Origin: JBNGDW01 sp049975325
GTDB lineage: Bacteria; Cloacimonadota; Cloacimonadia; JGIOTU-2; JBNGDW01
Direction: 5' to 3'
Assembly (NCBI GenBank): GCA_049975325.1
Contig: JBNGDW010000152.1
Location: 1-26,365, forward strand
Length of the DNA: 26,365 bases
Both the position numbers and the translations under genes were made by a program. Position 1 is the first letter of the stretch. Each line of letters starts with the position of its first letter. The notes beneath the pieces were generated by a model, which saw nothing but the letters and a program-made list of their open reading frames with translations, was not told the DNA's origin and did no database searches. This document shows, piece after piece, positions 8,581 to 14,775 of the stretch.

Positions 8581-8646
8581 TTACCTGCTACCTGATTCCC
8601 GATTCCTGGTACCTGTGGCCTGTTACCTGTCGCCTGTCACCTCTCA
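8581..8646. repeat. Degenerate CCTGNNACC tandem repeats
   Basis: Variants of ACCTGCTACCTGATTCC and CCTGTTACCTGTCGCCTGTC are repeated at a period of about 7-8 bp. The 219-bp gap between the toxin-like gene and four-helix-bundle copy A consists largely of this array; I see no gene in it. Confidence 0.75.
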
Positions 8647-8697
8647 CTTTCCAGCAGTCACTATCAGATTGACAGTTCCGGTTTGATTGCTCACTAT

Positions 8698-9318
8698 TTA
8701 TATCGGAGTAATAGCAACTTTGGTTAAAAAATCTTTGATTTCACTTTCAGGGATTTCTTTGCCGACAAAATCGACGGCTTCCGAATAATCAATATCTTCA
8801 TAATAAGCCAGCTGTTCTCTAAACAATTTCCGGTTGAAAAATTCACCAAATATCGCCTTAGTTCTCTGCTCAATTTCATTGATATTAAAATGATTCTTTA
8901 GTAGAAAATAGAGATCAACATAATCTTTCCATTTCCCCCGACCGCCCAGGGCAAAGGCTTTCATGGCGGCCAAGTCAATCAACATTGGCATATTTATTTT
9001 GCCTTGAAATTGTATCGGCGCATCAATGGAATATGGATAGGAAAAAAAAGTCATTTTTACGTCATTAACAATCAGATGAAGCTGGTCATATGCTGAATAT
9101 AATACTTTCTGCACTTGATAGGGACCACTGTCAAACGCTCTTTTAATTGAATTTCGCTTAATATCCTGATTTGTAAATAAATCAAAGTCGATGGATCGCC
9201 GATGACCAATCTGAAGGGCGATCGCGGTTCCGCCTGCCAGATAATATTCTTTAGCGAATTCCCGATGAATCACAGGCAGTAGACTGATTTGATTTTGCGT
9301 TAATACTTCAGGATGCAT
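8698..9318 (-). CDS. AbiEii/AbiGii-like nucleotidyltransferase (putative toxin), module 1
   Basis: The 206-residue protein has the nucleotidyltransferase core LAGGTAIALQIGHRRSIDFD, with the GG-T loop at 29-31 and metal-binding candidates Asp44 and Asp46. It also has the RGKWKDYVDLY motif (Lys131, Asp132, Asp135) shared by the AbiEii/AbiGii toxin family (PF08843, COG2253 type). AbiE-type systems act as type IV toxin-antitoxin or abortive-infection modules, with the toxin modifying tRNA or nucleotide targets. That activity is not proven for this short form. It overlaps the upstream 90-residue partner gene by 11 bp, so the two form a coupled pair. The pair sits between the two identical four-helix-bundle repeats. 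Confidence 0.85.
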   Translation of the reverse strand: MHPEVLTQNQISLLPVIHREFAKEYYLAGGTAIALQIGHRRSIDFDLFTNQDIKRNSIKRAFDSGPYQVQKVLYSAYDQLHLIVNDVKMTFFSYPYSIDAPIQFQGKINMPMLIDLAAMKAFALGGRGKWKDYVDLYFLLKNHFNINEIEQRTKAIFGEFFNRKLFREQLAYYEDIDYSEAVDFVGKEIPESEIKDFLTKVAITPI

Positions 9319-9580
9319 TTTGATTAAAATATAATTTGAAGTAATTAATGGTACTTGATCGGTAGTTACAGCGAGGCTGATTGATCTGTTTATGGAAAAT
9401 TTCTGCTACTTTTTCGCGTCCCACAAGTTCGAAAAGTTGGTAAATATCAGGCAGGTCGCCATACTGCAGAATCGTTTCAACCAATAAATTCAGACTGATA
9501 TTTTCTCTATCTTTTTCCGGAATGGACCAGAACAGAGTGCGATGTTCCTCTATAAAGGCTCTTACTTTGGCCGAATTCAT
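9308..9580 (-). CDS. Small partner (putative antitoxin) of nucleotidyltransferase module 1
   Basis: The 90-residue protein has TLFWSIPEKDRENISLNLLV followed by ETILQYGDLPDIYQLFELVG. This layout (LFW near the start, then a long helix and YGDL) resembles small DUF6922-like proteins commonly encoded before AbiEii-type genes. It has no zinc-finger or obvious HTH residues I can assign. The 11-bp overlap with the toxin-like gene and upstream position suggest an antitoxin or adaptor, by inference. The ribosome binding site GAGAGGT before ATG 9580 is part of a dispersed repeat (9586-9607). The C-terminus (RCNYRSSTINYFKLYF) is basic and aromatic. Confidence 0.7.
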   Translation of the reverse strand: MNSAKVRAFIEEHRTLFWSIPEKDRENISLNLLVETILQYGDLPDIYQLFELVGREKVAEIFHKQINQPRCNYRSSTINYFKLYFNQNAS

Positions 9581-9585
9581 TTTTT

Positions 9586-9642
9586 ACCTCTCATAAAGCA
9601 CGCAAAGATTTTTTGTTTATACCTCTCGCAAAGCACGCAAAG
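9586..9642 (+). repeat. Two CTCTC-CGCAAAG repeat cores in tandem
   Basis: ACCTCTCATAAAGCACGCAAAG (9586-9607) and ACCTCTCGCAAAGCACGCAAAG (9621-9642) are near-identical 22-bp units. The second forms the left border of the second DR494 copy. Read on the minus strand, the first supplies the GAGAGGT ribosome binding site of the module 1 partner gene. Confidence 0.85.
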
Positions 9643-10120
9643 TATATCTTAAGGAAACAGGAAGCAGGAGAAAGGAAATAGGAATCAAAATTTCTCCTGC
9701 CGTGTTTTAATTAAACTGTATAACATAGCTGATATTTCTTTTGTTATAACAATGAACTCTTTTGATTTTTGCTTAGATATTAATCCAATTTCAGCAGCGA
9801 TATAAAGTTGAGTTCTCAGCTCACCACAGGAACCTTTGGCAATATGTAAGAACTGCCTGTATTCTTTATTAGTATTTCTCTCATAACCTTCGGCAATATT
9901 GGATGGAATAGAAACTACTGATCTTTGAATTTGATCACGAAGTCCGTAATCTTTCCAATTTTTAAGTTCTTCATAAATCTGTATCGAAAGCCTGATGCTC
10001 TTTTTCCACACCTCAAGGTCTTCAAACTTTTCAATCTTCATCTTCATAGTCTTTCCTGTCTCCTGTCTCCTGTCTCCTTTCTCCTATTCTTTTCATTGGA
10101 TAGTTCGTTTTCAGTCATTT
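9627..10120. repeat. Direct repeat DR494, copy B
   Basis: Second copy of the block at 8058-8551, same orientation. Here the left border is a CTCTCGCAAAGCACGCAAAG unit and the right border runs 5 bp later into a CTCTCGC hairpin element (10126-10200). CGCAAAG-type elements therefore flank this copy on both sides. Confidence 0.95.
9685..10047 (-). CDS. Four-helix-bundle protein (IVP/Avd-like), copy B
   Basis: The DNA and the 120-residue protein are identical to the gene at 8116-8478, including the SIPSNIAEGYERN signature and the polypurine ribosome binding site. The absence of synonymous differences means very recent duplication, gene conversion, or purifying homogenisation. It lies between nucleotidyltransferase modules 1 and 2 on the same strand. 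Function unknown. Confidence 0.88.
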   Translation of the reverse strand: MKMKIEKFEDLEVWKKSIRLSIQIYEELKNWKDYGLRDQIQRSVVSIPSNIAEGYERNTNKEYRQFLHIAKGSCGELRTQLYIAAEIGLISKQKSKEFIVITKEISAMLYSLIKTRQEKF

Positions 10121-10125
10121 ATTTC

Positions 10126-10200
10126 CTCTCGCTAAGTTCGCAAAGTTACGCAAAGTTTTTCTTTTTTATAATTCTTTTTACTTTGTGCTCGTGGCGAGAG
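10126..10200. repeat. Palindromic repeat R2, copy a
   Basis: A 75-bp element starts CTCTCGCTAAGTTCGCAAAG and ends CTTTGTGCTCGTGGCGAGAG, so its ends are inverted repeats around an AT-rich middle. A second copy at 12497-12565 lies inside a coding frame. It fills the gap between module 2 and four-helix-bundle copy B. Confidence 0.85.
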
Positions 10201-10218
10201 TAATTACTCCAGCAGGCA

Positions 10219-10851
10219 TCAGTAGAGCAATTCCTTCTCGAATTCTTTAATGTTCTTCGTGAAGAAGGATTTAATATCTTTCCAGTCTGTTCTGAAATCG
10301 TCACTTAGCCAGAGGGGGTCTGGATCCGATTCAGCATCTTCAAAATAGGTCAGTCCTTTCAAAATGCTGTAAAACTGGATCCCTGTGTTCTGAAATCGCT
10401 GTTTAAAATATTGACACCCCTGTTGAATTGAAATACCTGTTTTAAAAGCAGCATAGAGATCACAAAAATCCTTTTTAGCACCTCGTTGAGAAATAGCTTT
10501 AAATTTTTCCCCAATCAGATCAGGAATAGAGGCAATTTTTATCCCTTCCCACACGTATGGTTCATTAATCAGAGGTACCGAATAATGAAGAAATGAGAGC
10601 CGTATGCCATTTAATATTCCATGAACTGTCCCTCGATATTGCTGAATTACCTGAAACCCATCAATTTCACGAGCTAGTCGAGTCTCATCAAACGCCTCAA
10701 TAGAAAAGAAATCGAGGTCTTCCGATCTTCGATGACCAATTTGTAACGCTAATCCTGTCCTGCCGCCCAGATAAAAAGAATCAATATACTGACCTAACAC
10801 CCGTAAAACGGACCGAATTGGTTGGTCAATCACATATTCAAAGATTTGCAT
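10219..10851 (-). CDS. AbiEii/AbiGii-like nucleotidyltransferase (putative toxin), module 2
   Basis: The 210-residue protein has the nucleotidyltransferase segment YLGGRTGLALQIGHRRSEDL with Asp45 and Asp47 as metal-ligand candidates, and an RGAKKDFCDLY motif, as in AbiEii/AbiGii family members. It differs from module 1 in having Arg31 inserted in the GGT loop and is clearly diverged elsewhere, so the two modules are not a recent duplication. It overlaps its upstream partner gene by 22 bp. A toxin or abortive-infection role is inferred from family only. A housekeeping nucleotidyltransferase role cannot be excluded. Confidence 0.85.
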   Translation of the reverse strand: MQIFEYVIDQPIRSVLRVLGQYIDSFYLGGRTGLALQIGHRRSEDLDFFSIEAFDETRLAREIDGFQVIQQYRGTVHGILNGIRLSFLHYSVPLINEPYVWEGIKIASIPDLIGEKFKAISQRGAKKDFCDLYAAFKTGISIQQGCQYFKQRFQNTGIQFYSILKGLTYFEDAESDPDPLWLSDDFRTDWKDIKSFFTKNIKEFEKELLY

Positions 10852-11093
10852 TGTGAATAAGGTATTTTGTAATAGCTTGCCCAGAATAAAGCCGTCCGAC
10901 GCGAGAGACCGCGTTTGTGTCGGACAGCGTGGATGATCTCCGCCTCAGAAAATAATTCTCTTAATCGCAGAAGGTCTTTATCAGTTCCGTCATTCAACAC
11001 CCGGATGATAATAAAATCCCGGTTATGCTCAATAGATATATCGCTGACATCCCAAAATAGCCAATTAGAAAATTGAGATTTTATGTTAGGCAT
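10830..11093 (-). CDS. Small DUF6922-like partner (putative antitoxin) of module 2
   Basis: The 87-residue protein has NWLFWDVSDISIEHNRDFII, then RVLNDGTDKDLLRLRELFSE and the C-terminal RRTALFWASYYKIP. I recognise this as the DUF6922-type small protein often found before AbiEii-like genes. The family has no proven biochemical role; antitoxin is an inference from gene order and the 22-bp overlap with the nucleotidyltransferase. It shares only the general LFW layout with the module 1 partner. A weak GAGAAA ribosome binding site lies within a TCTCGTAAAGGATA repeat fragment just upstream of ATG 11093. Confidence 0.75.
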   Translation of the reverse strand: MPNIKSQFSNWLFWDVSDISIEHNRDFIIIRVLNDGTDKDLLRLRELFSEAEIIHAVRHKRGLSRRTALFWASYYKIPYSQCKSLNM

Positions 11094-11136
11094 TTTTATT
11101 TCTCGTAAAGGATACTTTAGTCAATATAGAATTTAG

Positions 11137-11285
11137 AATGTAGAATGTAGAATTTAGAATTTAAAATTAGTGTTTTTTTCTGGTTTTCTTTCCTGATTCC
11201 TGTATTCAGATCCCATCTTCTAAATTCCTTGGCGCCTCTTGGCGAACCTGGCGGTTTAATTTTCTTAACCGCAAAGAACGCTAAG
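11137..11285 (+). repeat. Long form of hairpin repeat R1, copy b
   Basis: Same block order as 7931-8073: AT-rich AGAATGTAGAAT units, CCTGATTCCTGTATTCAGAT, CCTTGGCGCCTCTTGGCG, GCGGTT / AACCGC hairpin, AAAGAACGCTAAG end. The gap 11094-11452 holds no gene, only this and the next repeat. Confidence 0.85.
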
Positions 11286-11394
11286 TAGTGCAAAGATATT
11301 CCAAGAAAGCAGGGAAACACAAAGACAATCTTTTAATAAATCCTAAATTATAAAAACAGATTTCAAACAACACTCAATTACCATCTTCTAAATT

Positions 11395-11444
11395 CCTTGG
11401 CGCCTCTTGGCGAACCTGGCGGTTTATTTTTCTTAACCGCAAGG
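11395..11444 (+). repeat. Hairpin repeat R1, copy c (3' truncated)
   Basis: CCTTGGCGCCTCTTGGCG..GGCGGTT..AACCGCAAGG. It ends early relative to copies b and d, 8 bp before the stop codon of the GxxExxY gene. Together with copy d it brackets that gene in direct orientation. Confidence 0.85.
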
Positions 11445-11452
11445 TTTCATTA

Positions 11453-11836
11453 TTATTCAGGAAGGTTATTAACTACTCTTTTAATACCATGTTTTAGTAA
11501 AGCAACATTGAAATTTATTAAAAATCCCAGTTTACAACCGGAAAGCCTGAGATATGTTAGTATTTGGGCCATATGGACTTCATTCAAGGCATCCACCGAT
11601 TTTATTTCGATAATCACCTTATTGTTAACCTGCAGGTCTATCCGGTAGCCACAGTCTAATTTGACACCATGATAAACTACCGGAAGCGCTTTTTGTTGTT
11701 CTGCCACTAATCCTTTATTTTGCAGTTCAAACAACAAACAGGCTTCATAGGTTGATTCTAACAGCCCCGGTCCAAGTTCCTTATGAACCTTTAAAGCACA
11801 ATCTATGATTATTTTCCCAATTTCGTTTTCTGTCAT
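11453..11836 (-). CDS. GxxExxY protein (PD-(D/E)XK nuclease-like fold)
   Basis: The protein opens MTENEIGKIIIDCALKVHKE and carries the eponymous GLLESTY (residues 24-30), then a PD-(D/E)XK-like signature with Asp67, Glu77 and Lys79 (YRIDLQV...VIIEIKS). This fits the GxxExxY family (TIGR04256, PF13366-like), commonly present in many paralogues per genome with no established function. I start it at ATG 11836 (127 aa), which has an AGGT ribosome binding site; the frame is open to TTG 11860, which lacks one. The gene lies between R1 hairpin copies c and d and looks like a mobile cassette. A nuclease activity is possible but unproven. Confidence 0.88.
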   Translation of the reverse strand: MTENEIGKIIIDCALKVHKELGPGLLESTYEACLLFELQNKGLVAEQQKALPVVYHGVKLDCGYRIDLQVNNKVIIEIKSVDALNEVHMAQILTYLRLSGCKLGFLINFNVALLKHGIKRVVNNLPE

Positions 11837-11886
11837 TGTTTTACCTACAAAGTACACCAAATTATTTCTTCCTTTATCTATTTTAC

Positions 11887-11945
11887 CCTTGGCGCCTCTT
11901 GGCGAACCTGGCGGTTTATTTTTCTTAACCGCAAAGAACGCTAAG
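11887..11945 (+). repeat. Hairpin repeat R1, copy d
   Basis: CCTTGGCGCCTCTTGGCG..GCGGTT, 10-base loop, AACCGC..AAAGAACGCTAAG, nearly identical to copy b. GCGGTT/AACCGC is a perfect 6-bp stem, and the outer arms pair with one mismatch and one G-T. It is followed by a degenerate CTCTGCGGACTCTGCGAGAG block (11970-11989). Confidence 0.85.
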
Positions 11946-12002
11946 TTTTTATTATTTTTTCGTTGCGACCTCTGCGGACTCTGCGAGAGGCTTGTGCTTT
12001 GC

Positions 12003-12344
12003 TTAGCTAAGTATATGCATCCTATCGGCTCTTATGAGGAGTCGTGACTGTTTGTTACCATTTTTGTCTTCCCACCGGTCCTGCTTCAGGGTGCCTTCAA
12101 CTATCACAGGAGTGCCTTTCTTTACCTGCTGACCGGCCCTTTCTGCCAGTGGACCCCAGAGCTCTACATCAACAAAGGCTGTGACCTCTTGCCACTCTCT
12201 GTTTTTATCCTGATAACGATGGTTATTCGCAATAGTTAAGGTGGTTACCGGAGTTTGCTTATCACCAATTTTGCGAATTTCAGGATCTGCGACAATATTG
12301 CCACCAAATATAACGGTATTGATATTAGGTGTTTTAGTGCTCAT
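12003..12344 (-). CDS. ssb: Single-stranded DNA-binding protein (OB fold), short form
   Basis: The 113-residue protein has the SSB OB-fold pattern: NTVIFGGNIVADPEIR at the start, TIANNHRYQDKNREWQEVT, FVDVELWGPLAERA and KGTPVIVEGTLKQDRW. It would coat single-stranded DNA during replication, repair or recombination. It stops right after the OB fold (RADRMHILS) and lacks the flexible linker and acidic DDIPF-type tip by which canonical SSB recruits partner proteins. That suggests an accessory or mobile-element SSB rather than the housekeeping copy. A strong GAAGGAG ribosome binding site precedes ATG 12344. It follows the 152-residue helical protein on the same strand with a 36-bp gap. Confidence 0.92.
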   Translation of the reverse strand: MSTKTPNINTVIFGGNIVADPEIRKIGDKQTPVTTLTIANNHRYQDKNREWQEVTAFVDVELWGPLAERAGQQVKKGTPVIVEGTLKQDRWEDKNGNKQSRLLIRADRMHILS

Positions 12345-12380
12345 TTTGTTGCTCCTTCTTGTTTTTATTTCTCACTTGTT

Positions 12381-12839
12381 TCATCCGCCAACTGGCTGGC
12401 TTGCTTTTTCACTTTTCAAAGATAATAGAGCATCAAACAAGTCCGTCAACTGACGGATAGAATTCTTTCTCTCTTGCAAAGAATGCAAAGGTATATCTCT
12501 CGCAAAGAACGCAAAGTTACGCAAAGTCTTTATATGATTTTCTTCCTTTGCGCTCGTGCCGAGAGGCATATTCTTTTCGTTATTAAGATTAAGGAGAGCT
12601 AAAACTTCGCGGGCGCGGAGAAGTTCTTTAACAAGATTTTTCCTATATTTCATAGCGATTGTCAAATCTAAAAGCTCAAATGCCCGCTCATAACAATTAT
12701 TAACCTCCTCTGTGTCGCCTCTGACTATCCAGTTTCGGGCTCTGTTCAATTCATTTGCAATCAGTAATATTTGTTGAGTCGGAGTAAATTTACTCCACTT
12801 TTCGAGGTCCAAATCTTTATGAAATTTTAAGTTATACAT
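12381..12839 (-). CDS. Helical protein of unknown function with repeat-derived C-terminus
   Basis: I do not recognise a named family. Residues 1-90 (KFHKDLDLEKWSKFTPTQQI, then NELNRARNWIVRGDTEEVNN and KNLVKELLRAREVLALLNL) look like a compact helical bundle. From about residue 92 the frame runs through palindromic repeats: R2 (12497-12565) encodes about residues 92-114, a degenerate TCTTGCAAAGAATGCAAAGG unit follows, TCCGTCAACTGACGGA (12442-12457) encodes IRQLTD, and ATCCGCCAACTGGC supplies the last codons; the stop overlaps its first base. The C-terminal third is therefore probably not ancestral. It starts 12 bp after the aminotransferase stop and precedes ssb, so the pair may work together on single-stranded DNA (guess). 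Confidence 0.65.
   Translation of the reverse strand: MYNLKFHKDLDLEKWSKFTPTQQILLIANELNRARNWIVRGDTEEVNNCYERAFELLDLTIAMKYRKNLVKELLRAREVLALLNLNNEKNMPLGTSAKEENHIKTLRNFAFFARDIPLHSLQERKNSIRQLTDLFDALLSLKSEKASQPVGG
12497..12565. repeat. Palindromic repeat R2, copy b, inside a coding frame
   Basis: A 69-bp element with inverted ends: CTCTCGCAAAGAACGCAAAG at the left and CCTTTGCGCTCGTGCCGAGAG-like sequence at the right. Its length is divisible by three and it leaves the host frame open. It is preceded by a degenerate unit at 12468-12491. Confidence 0.85.
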
Positions 12840-12851
12840 TATATCAATATT

Positions 12852-13940
12852 CTACTTTTTTATCGTCTCTACTATATATTCTTTTTGTGCCGTGGTTAGT
12901 TCACCATAGATAGGGATGGAGATGACCTCTTTTGCAGCTTTCTCTGCTTCTGGTAGGTCACCCTCTTTATAACCAAGATATGCAAAGCATTCCTGCAGAT
13001 GGAGCGGAACAGGATAGTAAATCGCATTACCAATACCAGCCTCATCAAGTTTGCGTTTAAGCCTGTCACGCTCTGGGGTGCGGATTGTATATTGGTTGTA
13101 AATCATTCGATTTTCTGGGGCAACATACGGAGTAGTGACATCATTCTCTAAATGCTCGTCATAATAATCTGCATTCGCCTGCCGGGCTTTATGCCACGAC
13201 TCTAAGAAGGGGAATTTTGCCAGAACTACTGCTGCTTGTAAAGTATCAAGCCTGAAATTTCCACCAACTACTTTATGGTAATATTTTGGCTTACTTCCGT
13301 GGGCTCGTAGTATTCTTATTTTTTCAGCCAATTCTTCGCTGTTTGTAGTAACCATCCCACCATCACCGCAACAACCAAGATTTTTGCTTGGGAAGAACGA
13401 GAAACACCCTACATTGCCGAGAGAGCCTGCTTTTTTGCCTTTATATTCTGCACCTATAGCCTGGGCTGCATCTTCAATTACAAAAAGGTCATATTTGTGG
13501 GCTATATCCATAATTGGGTCCATATCTGCGGTCTGCCCAAAGAGATGGACGGGTATAATTGCCTTTGTTTTCTCTGTAATTCGCTCTTCAATAAGTTCAG
13601 GATTTAGATTATAAGTTCTGGGATCAATATCAACAAATACAGGTTTTGCCCCAACTCGATGGACACACCCTGCGGTGGCAAAAAAAGTAAAAGGTGTTGT
13701 TATCACCTCATCTCCATATCCTATATCGAGCGCCATTAAAGACACGAGAATCGCATCCGTTCCTGAGGAAACGCCCATAGCATAATTGCACTGGCAATAG
13801 TCAGCAATGGTATCTTCCAGCTCGCTTACTTGGGGTCCATTGATAAACTTTTTTGAGTCAAAAACCTCTATCATTGCATTCAGAACCTGCTGTCTGATAG
13901 GTTCGTATTGTGCGTCCAGATCTAACATTGGAACTTTCAT
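12852..13940 (-). CDS. DegT/DnrJ/EryC1/StrS PLP-dependent sugar aminotransferase (WbpE-like)
   Basis: The protein has the fold-type I sugar aminotransferase pattern: GPQVSELEDTIADYCQ, SSGTDAILVSLMALDIG, FTFFATAGCVHRVGAKPVF, the cofactor Asp157 in VIEDAAQAIGA, and the Schiff-base Lys186 in FFPSKNLGCCGDGG. It should transaminate a 3-keto nucleotide sugar. With the neighbouring acetyltransferase and Gfo/Idh oxidoreductase it matches the WbpE-WbpD-WbpB trio that converts UDP-GlcNAcA to UDP-2,3-diacetamido-uronic acid. I use ATG 13940, which has AAGGTG at good spacing, rather than the GTG at 13949. The gene starts 18 bp after the acetyltransferase stop. Confidence 0.9.
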   Translation of the reverse strand: MKVPMLDLDAQYEPIRQQVLNAMIEVFDSKKFINGPQVSELEDTIADYCQCNYAMGVSSGTDAILVSLMALDIGYGDEVITTPFTFFATAGCVHRVGAKPVFVDIDPRTYNLNPELIEERITEKTKAIIPVHLFGQTADMDPIMDIAHKYDLFVIEDAAQAIGAEYKGKKAGSLGNVGCFSFFPSKNLGCCGDGGMVTTNSEELAEKIRILRAHGSKPKYYHKVVGGNFRLDTLQAAVVLAKFPFLESWHKARQANADYYDEHLENDVTTPYVAPENRMIYNQYTIRTPERDRLKRKLDEAGIGNAIYYPVPLHLQECFAYLGYKEGDLPEAEKAAKEVISIPIYGELTTAQKEYIVETIKK

Positions 13941-13958
13941 ATCTAACACCTTTCTTGT

Positions 13959-14711
13959 TTACTTTTTATCAAGATTATTCTTTAGAAGTTGTTTTTCATC
14001 GACATCGCGTAAAACACGGGCAGGGCTGCCCAGCACGATCTTCCTTTGTGGCACATCGTGAGTAACCACAGCTCCTGCTGCCACCATCCCATCCTCTGCA
14101 ATCACCTTGCCTGGCAGAACCGTGGCATTAGTGCCAATCCTTCCACCTGTTTTGACTGTCACTCCTTTAAAATATTTGAATCTTTCCTTGTCACGCCCCA
14201 TATAATTATCATTGCTAGTGGCAACGCATGGAGCAATAAAGCAATAATCTCCAATTTCAGAATAGGCAGTGATGTATGCATTTGTTTCAAGTTTACATCG
14301 ATTCCCTATCTTTACAAAATTTTCGATTGTGACATTTCTTCCAATAATATTGAGGCTACCCACTGTTACATTTTCTCTAATTGTAGAAAGATCAGCAATA
14401 AGATTTTTCTCTCCCAATCTGCAGCCCACATATATTATTACATTCGCTCCAATAAGGCAGTCGTCTCCAATCTTTGAGGGAGGATATTCCTTTGGTTTAA
14501 ATATACTTCGTGGTGAAAAAAGAGGTTTTTTGCCGACGATTGTATTATCATCTATTCTCACGCCATTACCTATGATGCTTCCTTCATGTATAATTACATT
14601 ATGACCCAACAGGCAATTATCCCCAATTTTTACATTATCTTCTATGATAACATTAAATCCCAGTTTGGTGTTTTCCCCTATGGTAGCTGAAGAGGCAATC
14701 TGTTCATTCAT
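13959..14711 (-). CDS. Left-handed beta-helix N-acyltransferase (WbpD-like)
   Basis: The 250-residue protein is almost wholly hexapeptide repeats ([LIV]-G-x-x-x) such as NVKIGDNCLLGHNVIIHEGS, IGNRCKLETNAYI and VLPGKVIAEDGMVAAGAVVT, ending VLGSPARVLRDVDEKQLL. It lacks membrane segments, so it is a soluble trimeric acyltransferase. In context it would acetylate the 3-amino group made by the neighbouring aminotransferase, as WbpD does. A good AGGAAGGA ribosome binding site precedes ATG 14711. The insertion around residues 60-80 (KKPLFSPRSIFKPKEYPPSK) is longer than in small WbpD proteins, so specificity is inferred from context only. Confidence 0.87.
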   Translation of the reverse strand: MNEQIASSATIGENTKLGFNVIIEDNVKIGDNCLLGHNVIIHEGSIIGNGVRIDDNTIVGKKPLFSPRSIFKPKEYPPSKIGDDCLIGANVIIYVGCRLGEKNLIADLSTIRENVTVGSLNIIGRNVTIENFVKIGNRCKLETNAYITAYSEIGDYCFIAPCVATSNDNYMGRDKERFKYFKGVTVKTGGRIGTNATVLPGKVIAEDGMVAAGAVVTHDVPQRKIVLGSPARVLRDVDEKQLLKNNLDKK

Positions 14712-14775
14712 AAGTTTTCCTTCCTACAGAAGAATTTTTCTATTCAATTTTGTTTTCGGTTTCTCTTTATTTTGA

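Noticed and set aside
8486..8646. Possible CRISPR array in the short tandem repeats
   Set aside because: The period is only 7-8 bp, with no spacers and no cas genes nearby.
6878..10047. Diversity-generating retroelement suggested by the Avd-like proteins
   Set aside because: There is no reverse transcriptase, template/variable repeat pair or adenine-substitution pattern in the window.
7261..10050. 23S rRNA intervening sequence as the context of the IVP-type genes
   Set aside because: No rRNA sequence flanks any of them; they lie between repeats and protein genes.
11117..11320. 67-codon minus-strand frame and overlapping plus-strand frames across 11397-11648 and 11805-12047
   Set aside because: They are translations of the R1 hairpin repeats and the antisense of the GxxExxY gene; similar peptides arise at every R1 copy.
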